This document shows, in pieces, positions 5,405 to 11,379 of a stretch of 13,571 nucleotides of DNA. Under the pieces are notes generated by a model, which was given only the letters and a program-made list of their open reading frames with translations, was not told where the DNA came from and ran no database searches. The position numbers were made by a program, and so were the translations under genes. Location: contig JAJYHU010000174.1 in assembly GCA_021784615.1 (NCBI GenBank), forward strand, positions 1-13,571, written 5' to 3'. Source of the DNA: Acidobacteriota bacterium (GTDB lineage: Bacteria; Acidobacteriota; Terriglobia; UBA7540). Position 1 is the first letter of the stretch. The number at the start of each line of letters is the position of its first letter.

Positions 5405-7684
5405 TCATGCCAGCTCCAGGAAGAGGGCTGTGTACTGTGGCGGGTTCTTGATGGCAACTTGTGTTTTTCCGCCATGCGTGGCCACGTCGAGGCTGCGCTC
5501 CCGCGGCCAAACCATGCGCGCTCCCTTCACCTTCAGTTTCCGCGGGTTGATCCGCAGCACGACCGCCGGGGCAGCCCGCGTTTCACCCTGCGTTGCCAGC
5601 GCCACCGTATTCAGCACCTGTACCAGGATGAATCGCTTGCTCCGGTCATAGAAAAAAGTCCCATGGACGTACTCCGAAAAAGGCTCCGGCCTTAACTCGG
5701 CGATCGCGTCGGGCGCCAATTGCCTCATCACGTAGGGGATCCAATCCTGAATCCAGTACGGGCGCCAGTTCATCGCCCAGAAAATCGGCGCCCCCAGATA
5801 CAATGATTGCCCCTTGCCGAATTTGTTGTACGCCACGGCCGTCCCCGCCGTTTCGGAGCCGGGTGGCGGCGGACCCCAGTTGAACCATTCATTTTTCTTA
5901 AGGTCTTGCACCATGAAAGGCAGCCTGTACCTCATCACTTCCTCAGCCGTGGTCCTCTTCAGCCTCAGAAACGCTCCCGGCAGCCCCACCGTGTCTACAC
6001 CCAGCATCTTCGCCAGTGGATGTCCCGCTGACTCGAGGTAGGTTGCGGTAAAATTCCCCTCGCGGAGTTTGCCTTCCGCGTCACAGGCGTATTTCCGTTC
6101 CTCGGAAACATAGTCCACGCCGAAAACATCCGCGAGCGGAAAGTTCGGCCGCCGCTGCCGCTTCTCGTCCAGCAGGCCGCATTTGTAACTCGCGATCAAC
6201 GTTCCGCCCTGGCCAACCCAGTCTCGAATCGTCTGCGCATGAGCATCTGACAGGACCTCGACTTCAGGCAACACGAGCGTCTCAAACCTACTCAGAGTTT
6301 CCCTTGTCAGGCGAAATTCCGGCAGGCTTTCCACGGGCCGGCCTGAATACGTCAGGGTTTCCAGCGCTCCCAGCGTGGAGTGCCGAAAGTCCACCGGCCG
6401 CTTCTCTGCGTCAAGTTCTTCGCGGGTGGAGGCGCTATACAACATCGCCGTGCTGCAAACGGGCTGAAGCTCGGGCCCCAGCAGGCAGTCCACATTGCGA
6501 ACGTCAGCCCAGGTTTCCTTCGCCACCTCAAACCAGCGCTTTGAAAAACCTTCGCCGTCCAACCCGCTGATAATCGGGGCGTTCCCAACAAAGAAGGTTC
6601 TGGCGTTCTGGACGATTAGCGCGTCGGCCTCGACGCGGGAAATATTGCCCGGATAAATATCCTTATAGCCTTCGCGCGTAAATATGCCCGCCTGGTAATA
6701 GGGCCTGCCCCAGCCCCGCATCAGAATCGAACCGAGAGAAATGCCTGTCGGGCAAGGCAGGGGTTCCGCATAAATGAAGCTCACCTTCTGCATGATGTCG
6801 TCAGGGAAGGACTCCGGGCCGCCGTTGAGCGAAATCAACAGTTTTGGCCGGTGGCGGCGGGTGATGGCGATGATTTCATCCAGCATATCCGTCATCGTCC
6901 GCTTCTGGTGCCAGCGGTAGCGCCGCTCCCAACCCTCCTTTGTCTTAAACCCTTCCCGATACGGGTCGCCCGGATGCTCCCGGTTCCATGCTTCTTCCGT
7001 ATGCTTGCAGAAACAGAAAGGATTTGTTCCTCTGGAGTGATAGAGCACAAATTGGATTCCGAAAATATCCAGAAACAGTTCGTCCGCATCGTATTTCGAA
7101 AAAATCTCGTTCATCATGCCCAGGACGTACTGCCGATACGGCGCGTCCAGGCAGGCGATATACCATCGAAGTTGCTGCTGTTCGCCCTTTTCATCCACCC
7201 AACCCCAATCGGGATGGCTCAGGACGCACTGATTGTTGAATTGCAAACTGTAGTAGCACACCGGCGATATGCCATGCTGGCGGGCCAGAGATACTTCCCT
7301 CCCCAACAAATCGTAGTCCAGATGGGGGTGGCGGACAGCAACGTCAGTCGAGTAGTAGGCGTAGCCCCAATGATCCTGTGAATAAACCATCAGGGACCGG
7401 GCACCCGAGTCTCGCGCCGCCAGGATCGCATCTTCCACATCGATATTGAAGGTCTCTTGGGGCGGCGTATGAAACTCCCACTCCATCATGCGATAGGACT
7501 TGTTGGGAGGGATAATTCCCTTCTTCTTATATTCAGCTTGAAGCCGCACCCGGTCGGGGTAGGTTTCAGCTTCAGCAAGGGAGGCTGCTCCGGGCAGGGC
7601 GGCCACGCCTGCTCCTAAGGCTAGAGTTTGGATGAATCGCCGCCGGCTGGGATTGGCGTTTCCATTTTTGCGGAAAGGACCCAC
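5405..7684 (-). CDS. Tat-exported glycoside hydrolase-like protein (barrel plus beta-galactosidase trimerisation-like domain)
   Basis: A 759-residue predicted exported protein. The N-terminus has a twin-arginine signal, SRRRFIQ at residues 13-19, a hydrophobic stretch LALGAGVAALPGAA, and a probable cleavage site near AEA (37-39). Residues about 65-390 look like a TIM barrel of the putative glycosidase group represented by hypothetical glycosyl hydrolase 6. Acidic candidates are D201/E202/D206 in DELFLDIFG and E307 in IYAEPLP. A CFC motif at 224-226 is also seen. Residues about 395-560 resemble the class-I-amidotransferase-like trimerisation domain of GH42 beta-galactosidases (ETLVLPEVEVLSDAHAQTIRDWVGQGG, split around 468-494), followed by a beta-rich tail. 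The start is GTG at 7682-7684, with AGGAGG 5 nt upstream. The substrate is unknown and catalytic roles are inferred only. Confidence 0.8.
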   Translation of the reverse strand: MGPFRKNGNANPSRRRFIQTLALGAGVAALPGAASLAEAETYPDRVRLQAEYKKKGIIPPNKSYRMMEWEFHTPPQETFNIDVEDAILAARDSGARSLMVYSQDHWGYAYYSTDVAVRHPHLDYDLLGREVSLARQHGISPVCYYSLQFNNQCVLSHPDWGWVDEKGEQQQLRWYIACLDAPYRQYVLGMMNEIFSKYDADELFLDIFGIQFVLYHSRGTNPFCFCKHTEEAWNREHPGDPYREGFKTKEGWERRYRWHQKRTMTDMLDEIIAITRRHRPKLLISLNGGPESFPDDIMQKVSFIYAEPLPCPTGISLGSILMRGWGRPYYQAGIFTREGYKDIYPGNISRVEADALIVQNARTFFVGNAPIISGLDGEGFSKRWFEVAKETWADVRNVDCLLGPELQPVCSTAMLYSASTREELDAEKRPVDFRHSTLGALETLTYSGRPVESLPEFRLTRETLSRFETLVLPEVEVLSDAHAQTIRDWVGQGGTLIASYKCGLLDEKRQRRPNFPLADVFGVDYVSEERKYACDAEGKLREGNFTATYLESAGHPLAKMLGVDTVGLPGAFLRLKRTTAEEVMRYRLPFMVQDLKKNEWFNWGPPPPGSETAGTAVAYNKFGKGQSLYLGAPIFWAMNWRPYWIQDWIPYVMRQLAPDAIAELRPEPFSEYVHGTFFYDRSKRFILVQVLNTVALATQGETRAAPAVVLRINPRKLKVKGARMVWPRERSLDVATHGGKTQVAIKNPPQYTALFLELA

Positions 7685-7689
7685 GTTAG

Positions 7690-7695
7690 CCTCCT
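7690..7695 (-). promoter_or_regulatory. Ribosome binding site supporting a GTG start
   Basis: On the minus strand AGGAGG ends 5 nt before GTG at 7684. No in-frame ATG suits the Tat signal, because the twin-arginine motif is only 13 codons in, so GTG is the likely start. The element lies just past the recognisable transposase remnant, within its residual open frame. Confidence 0.75.
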
Positions 7696-7730
7696 GTATC
7701 TATCAGACGCTTATTACCTTTCGGGCGGCG

Positions 7731-8235
7731 GCGCAGAGCGCCCACAAAGGTTGTCGTCTCCCAAGGCCCGTGCGGCGCCGAGTCGATGCAACGCTTACCT
7801 CTGGGCGCACGCCCGTAGCGGTGCGTCATGCGGGTCGAGATCCACGTTTCGATCTGCTGCACGTCCTCTTATTCTTGCTCGCTGGCGTGCAGGGTTCCTT
7901 TTGAAGGTAAGATTCCATTTGTTCAACTGATGCCACAAGGCGCCGATCTTGATCGATACGCCCTGCTCGATCAGGCGTTCGCATAATTCGGCCAAGCTAA
8001 GACCCGGCTCCTGTTCGATCCAGGCACGCAGCAGGGGTTCCATCTCAGCCACCTGCGAACGGCGATGGCCGCCAATCTGAAAACTGGTGCGGGTGCCCGT
8101 TTTCTGCTCCCGTCTCCGAACCTGGTAAACCCAGACGCGACTGACTTCCAGCCGCCGCGCAATCGCCGTCGGCCGTTCTCCGCGATCCCATGCCCATAAC
8201 ACCCGATCCCGCAAGTCCTGTGAATAGGATTGCAT
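7731..8235 (-). pseudogene. IS630-family transposase, broken by frameshift, nonsense codon and deletion
   Basis: The open part from ATG 8235 encodes an IS630-type helix-turn-helix N-terminus: YSQDLRDRVLWAWDRGE, then TAIARRLEVSRVWVYQVRRR, then an arginine-rich linker and the second winged helix ending in WNLTFKR. After LTFKR the family sequence continues in another frame as TLHASEQE, which a single extra T at 7895-7896 explains. A stop codon (TAA, 7871-7869) follows in that frame, then EDVQQ. The sequence then jumps to IETWISTRMTHRYGRAPRGK, CIDSAPHGPWETTTFVGALR, the region around the first catalytic Asp, with roughly 20-25 residues missing. The transposase similarity ends near 7731. The gene cannot make an active transposase. 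The 146-residue open frame that remains (stop at 7795) is a decay product. Confidence 0.85.
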
Positions 8236-8302
8236 CTCTGCCTCCCCTCCTCTACCGGCAGAGGCATCATAGCATATATTGTTTACACTTAAATTAAAAA
8301 CG
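7731..8302 (-). mobile_element. Degenerate IS630-family insertion sequence remnant
   Basis: The unit runs from an AT-rich outer end (about 8270-8302, with TTGTTTAC and AATTAAAA tracts that look like an IS630-type terminal region) through a transposase pseudogene. Recognisable transposase similarity ends near 7731. The second half of the transposase, including most of the DDE catalytic domain, and the other terminus are absent, so no pair of inverted repeats can be shown. The leader has a ribosome binding site (minus-strand GGGAGG) and a small hairpin, with CCTCT (8249-8253) pairing with AGAGG (8260-8264). It sits directly upstream of the glycosidase gene. The outer boundary is an estimate. 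Confidence 0.65.
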
Positions 8303-8727
8303 CTCTAGCCTTACGCGGAACTGTTCGCGCAAGCATGCGCCCAGTTGCGGGCCTCCCCCGTGCCTTGCTGAAAAGCCACCTCCGTCAACAAATTCGTTGC
8401 CCCGCTACCTCGGGAGGTTGAAATGCGCCCCGCCGGGCTCGGCCCGTGCCGTCCAAATCCCAACTCAACCCGGCAATTCAATTCATTGGTGAGAAATGCG
8501 GCCTAGCCGGAGCCTGGCGTCTTGGCGCTTGCAGACTTTCCCTGAGTTTCACATTTCGGGGTCACCCGATTGCCCATCTTACGTGCGCAACCTGGTTTTT
8601 GCCTTCACCTTGAGAGTTTGTGCGGGACCCGAAATAATGGAATGTGGAGGCTTTGGCGTTCCCGCGCGCAATCCCATCCGGAGGCCGAAACACCCGGGGG
8701 AACACGCGCGGCTTGCGCCCAAGGAAC
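8303..8727. other. Gene-free stretch between the IS remnant and the PII gene
   Basis: About 425 nt with no convincing coding sequence on either strand. Open frames here are short or rich in Arg/Pro/Cys, lack a ribosome binding site and resemble no family known to me. It lies downstream of the PII gene, at the end of the nitrogen cluster. GC-rich partial inverted repeats occur (for example GCGC...GCGC near 8328-8341), but no stem followed by a T-run, so no intrinsic terminator is called. Part of it may be decayed mobile-element sequence. Confidence 0.5.
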
Positions 8728-9066
8728 CTACAGGGCTTCGTCGCCTCGCTGGTTGTCGCGGATGCGCACGGCTTCAGCAACGTCAGAGAGAAAGACTTTG
8801 CCGTCTCCGATCTTGCCGCTGTGCGCCGCTTTGATCACGGCTTCCACTGCCTGGGCGGCAAGGGCGTCCGACAAAACCACCTCTAGCTTGATTTTGGGAA
8901 GCAGGTCGACCGTGTATTCGTGGCCACGATAAATCTCCGAGTGGCCCTTTTGCCGGCCGTGGCCGCGCACTTCACTTACGGTCATCCCTTGAATCCCCAC
9001 TTCATACAGCGCTTCCTTCACATCGTCCAGTTTGGATGGCTGAATAATAGCTTCCATTTTTTTCAT
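8728..9066 (-). CDS. glnB: Nitrogen regulatory protein PII (GlnB/GlnK family)
   Basis: A 112-residue, standard-length PII trimeric signal protein that senses 2-oxoglutarate, ATP and ADP and controls targets such as Amt, glutamine synthetase adenylylation and NtrB. It aligns end to end with E. coli GlnB. It starts MKKMEAIIQPSKLDDVKEAL, has the T-loop RQKGHSEIYRGHEY with the modifiable tyrosine at Y51, and the C-terminal GKIGDGKVFLSDVAEAVRIR. The conserved Y51 leaves uridylylation possible. It is the last gene of a minus-strand run that begins upstream of amt, which favours a GlnK-like role, but sequence alone does not separate GlnB from GlnK. 99 nt separate it from the antiporter stop, so an internal promoter is possible. 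Confidence 0.96.
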   Translation of the reverse strand: MKKMEAIIQPSKLDDVKEALYEVGIQGMTVSEVRGHGRQKGHSEIYRGHEYTVDLLPKIKLEVVLSDALAAQAVEAVIKAAHSGKIGDGKVFLSDVAEAVRIRDNQRGDEAL

Positions 9067-9165
9067 AGTCTTCTGCCCTTTCTTCTACCCTTTACGGGAA
9101 ATTGAATTAGGCCCGACCAGTCCCTCATGGAGAACCCACAGAGAATCCGGAAATCAACGCCCGAC

Positions 9166-10449
9166 TCATGGATCGTGCGAAACACCCTCGAGGCCGGCAG
9201 AAGCCCCGGAAATATCGAGATCTGCCGGTTTACGACTAAAACAGAAACTGAGCAAAGGAGGTGTAACCAAGGTTGTGGCCAACACCAGAACTACCACCAG
9301 GGAATAGATCTCGGAGGAAACGAGCCCCGCCGCCCAGCCGATATTCGCCGTGATCAGGCCCACTTCCCCGCGCGGGATCATGCCCACGCCCACAATCAAC
9401 CCGTCCTGGGCTGACATTCCCTTCAACCAGGCGCCCAGTCCGCAACCAAACACTTTGCCCAGAATAGCGATGATCAAAATCAGAGAGAAGAATCCGAAGT
9501 GGCCTCCGAGAGAGCGGGCGTTGATCTCAAGACCGATGGAGGCAAAAAACAGCGGGCCAAAAAAAGAGTTCGTCATGGACCGCAAGTCCGCAATCACTTC
9601 CCCGTGCGTGGGGCTTGCGGCAATGAATAACCCCGCCAGATAAGCGCCCGTGATGGCCGCCATGCCGCCTCCATACTGGGCCAGGAAGGCAAACAAGAAT
9701 CCGATTGAGAGCGCCGCGGCCAGGGGGATATGCGCTCCATGGAAATGGCGCGCCTGCCGGAAAGCGAATCGAATGAGACGCGGCCCCAGCCAGAAGGCAA
9801 AGGCAAAGAAAAGCACCATCCGCACGATTGTTCCGCCAAAACTCAGCAGGCCTCCGCCCGCCTGCGCGCCGGCGAAATGCGATTCTTCGGCAATCACCAG
9901 CGAAAGCACCAGCAGCCCCAAAACGTCGTCAATCACCGCAGCGGCCAGGATAGTGGTACCGGCGCTTGAGCGGAGCTGGTTCAGGTTCATCAGCGTCTGG
10001 GCTGTGATGGAAACGCTGGTGGCGGTCAGAATGGTGCCGATAAACACCGCCTCGGTCCACTTGAACCCAAGGGCGTGGCTGATCACCGCGCTGCCCACAA
10101 AGGGAAGAATCACTCCACCGCAGGCGCCCCAAAAAGCAGGTCCGAAAGCTCGCTTCATCCCTTCAATGTCCGTCTCAAGCCCCGCCAGAAACATCAAGAC
10201 GACCACGCCCAGTTCCGCCAGGACGTCGATAAAGGCGGCGAGAGAGATATGAAGATGCCCTCCCGTGGTGGCCGTGGCGGAAAACCACGAAAACCTCCAG
10301 ACGTTGATGAGCGTCGGACCCAGCAGCACGCCTGCCAGGAGCTCCCCCATGACGGCTGGCAGCCCGATCCGGGCCGCCAGCCCGCCGGCGGCTTTCGCCA
10401 GCAGGATCAACAGCGCCAGGAAGAATAGAACTTGGAGTGAGATGTCCAT
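9166..10449 (-). CDS. CPA2-family cation/proton antiporter (KefB/NapA-type membrane core)
   Basis: A polytopic protein of 427 residues with about 12-13 helices, exchanging Na+ or K+ for H+ across the inner membrane. Family marks are GLPAVMGELLAGVLLGPTL near residues 29-47, LMFLAGLETD at 85-94, the unwound-helix segment ATSVSITAQTL near 143-153, and the double aspartate D174-D175 in AAVIDDVLG, typical of electrogenic CPA2 members such as NapA. GMIPRGEVGLI is near the C-terminus. The protein ends shortly after the last helix, so the RCK/TrkA-N regulatory domain of true Kef channels is absent. ATG 10449 was chosen because GGGA lies 9 nt upstream and the helix begins there; ATG 10455 is also possible, and the frame stays open to 10491. 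It sits between amt and the PII gene. Confidence 0.9.
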   Translation of the reverse strand: MDISLQVLFFLALLILLAKAAGGLAARIGLPAVMGELLAGVLLGPTLINVWRFSWFSATATTGGHLHISLAAFIDVLAELGVVVLMFLAGLETDIEGMKRAFGPAFWGACGGVILPFVGSAVISHALGFKWTEAVFIGTILTATSVSITAQTLMNLNQLRSSAGTTILAAAVIDDVLGLLVLSLVIAEESHFAGAQAGGGLLSFGGTIVRMVLFFAFAFWLGPRLIRFAFRQARHFHGAHIPLAAALSIGFLFAFLAQYGGGMAAITGAYLAGLFIAASPTHGEVIADLRSMTNSFFGPLFFASIGLEINARSLGGHFGFFSLILIIAILGKVFGCGLGAWLKGMSAQDGLIVGVGMIPRGEVGLITANIGWAAGLVSSEIYSLVVVLVLATTLVTPPLLSFCFSRKPADLDISGASAGLEGVSHDP

Positions 10450-10545
10450 GTGCATTGTTCCCGGCTGGTGGCACGGCCTTCCGATCCACAAGCTGAGTCT
10501 CGGACCGTTGCCCTCCCGGCAACAGGGTTGGGACGTTTGAATCCC

Positions 10546-10746
10546 TTAGCGTCGGCCTATAAGGCAATCCCGGGTAATGAGGATGGTCACGACGCCGCCA
10601 CAGCCCAGAATCACCGGCCAAGCCGGGGCTTGAAAGACCCCGATGGCCATGACCGCCACCGCGGCAGCGCAGACAATCGCGATCCGCCGGGCTTTAACCG
10701 CCGCTAAGAAATCTGACCGCGCATTCACAGTTGCTGACTCCATCAT
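10546..10746 (-). CDS. Small two-helix membrane protein, unknown function
   Basis: A 66-residue protein with two hydrophobic stretches, about residues 22-38 (IAIVCAAAVAVMAIGVF) and 43-58 (WPVILGCGGVVTILIT), and basic flanks (VKARR before, IGRR at the end). It starts 16 nt after the TPR gene stop, and GAGGGAGA lies about 9 nt before the tandem ATG-ATG, so it is probably expressed with its neighbours. I do not recognise a family. The order within the Amt-antiporter-PII run suggests a membrane accessory or subunit, which is inference. Confidence 0.65.
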   Translation of the reverse strand: MMESATVNARSDFLAAVKARRIAIVCAAAVAVMAIGVFQAPAWPVILGCGGVVTILITRDCLIGRR

Positions 10747-10762
10747 GATTCAAAGTCTCCCT

Positions 10763-11341
10763 CTATCGCGCGTACTTAAAGAACATGAAGAGAGTCGGAA
10801 CGACGACACTCGCCGCCAGAAGCCAGATGGCTCGTCGAGAAAACGTCCGGTTCCAGGTGGGCCGCGCCAGCGCTTTCTCTTCGCGTTGTTTCTGCTCGTG
10901 AATCAATTGTCCGACAAGCTTGCGTTCCCCAACCGAAGTAGCACAGTCCAGCGCCTTCCGCATTTCATCGTATCCCTTTTTCGGCACATGGAGCTTGAAG
11001 TAAAGCTGCCCCAATTTGAAATGAGCAAAGAAATTTTGCGGCTCCAGATGGGTGGCCTCCTCCAGGTGGTCCAGGGCCGGGTAAACCCGGCCACAGACCG
11101 CATCTGCGATCCCCAGAGCCACGTGTGCGTCGGCATAATCGGGAGCTGCCTCCACGATCTGTTCGAAGCACGCGGCCGCGGCGGAAGCCTCACCACGGTT
11201 GAGAAGTTCCAGACCCTCTGAGAAGGTTGTTGACACCGGGGCGGAAACAACCGCGCTCGGAGCCGACACAACCTCTTCCGAAGGTCCGCTCATTACCAGA
11301 GTTGCATCACGAACTGCTATTCCAAAGTCTAACGTCGCCAC
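10763..11341 (-). CDS. TPR-repeat protein with C-terminal membrane anchor
   Basis: A 192-residue protein. Residues 1-38 are a Ser/Ala/Val-rich leader. Residues about 40-133 form roughly three tetratricopeptide-like helical pairs: SEGLELLNRGEASAAAACFE, then DAHVALGIADAVCGRVYPAL, then AHFKLGQLYFKLHVPKKGYD. A charged helix HEQKQREEKALAR follows, then one membrane helix at about 171-189 and a short basic end. There is no signal peptide, so the TPRs should face the cytoplasm on a tail anchor. The start is GTG, with AAGGAGA 4 nt upstream (11346-11352). It begins 38 nt after amt and precedes a small membrane protein by 16 nt. TPRs usually hold other proteins; partners here are unknown, with Amt, PII or the antiporter as candidates. 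Confidence 0.85.
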   Translation of the reverse strand: MATLDFGIAVRDATLVMSGPSEEVVSAPSAVVSAPVSTTFSEGLELLNRGEASAAAACFEQIVEAAPDYADAHVALGIADAVCGRVYPALDHLEEATHLEPQNFFAHFKLGQLYFKLHVPKKGYDEMRKALDCATSVGERKLVGQLIHEQKQREEKALARPTWNRTFSRRAIWLLAASVVVPTLFMFFKYAR

Positions 11342-11379
11342 AAGATCTCCTTTCTTGTTTCTGGATGGAGGACGCCGGG

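Noticed and set aside
6851..7381. A 176-codon open frame on the + strand
   Set aside because: Antisense to the glycosidase-like gene and without recognisable features.
7795..8235. Intact small transcriptional regulator with a helix-turn-helix
   Set aside because: The N-terminus is that of an IS630 transposase and the missing part continues in another frame downstream, so it is a pseudogene fragment.
8496..8834. Open frame of 112 codons on the + strand running into the PII gene
   Set aside because: Arg/Cys/Pro-rich, overlaps glnB antisense and has no ribosome binding site or similarity known to me.
9650..10252. A 200-codon open frame on the + strand, rich in Pro/Ala/Lys
   Set aside because: Antisense to the membrane core of the antiporter; low-complexity shadow.
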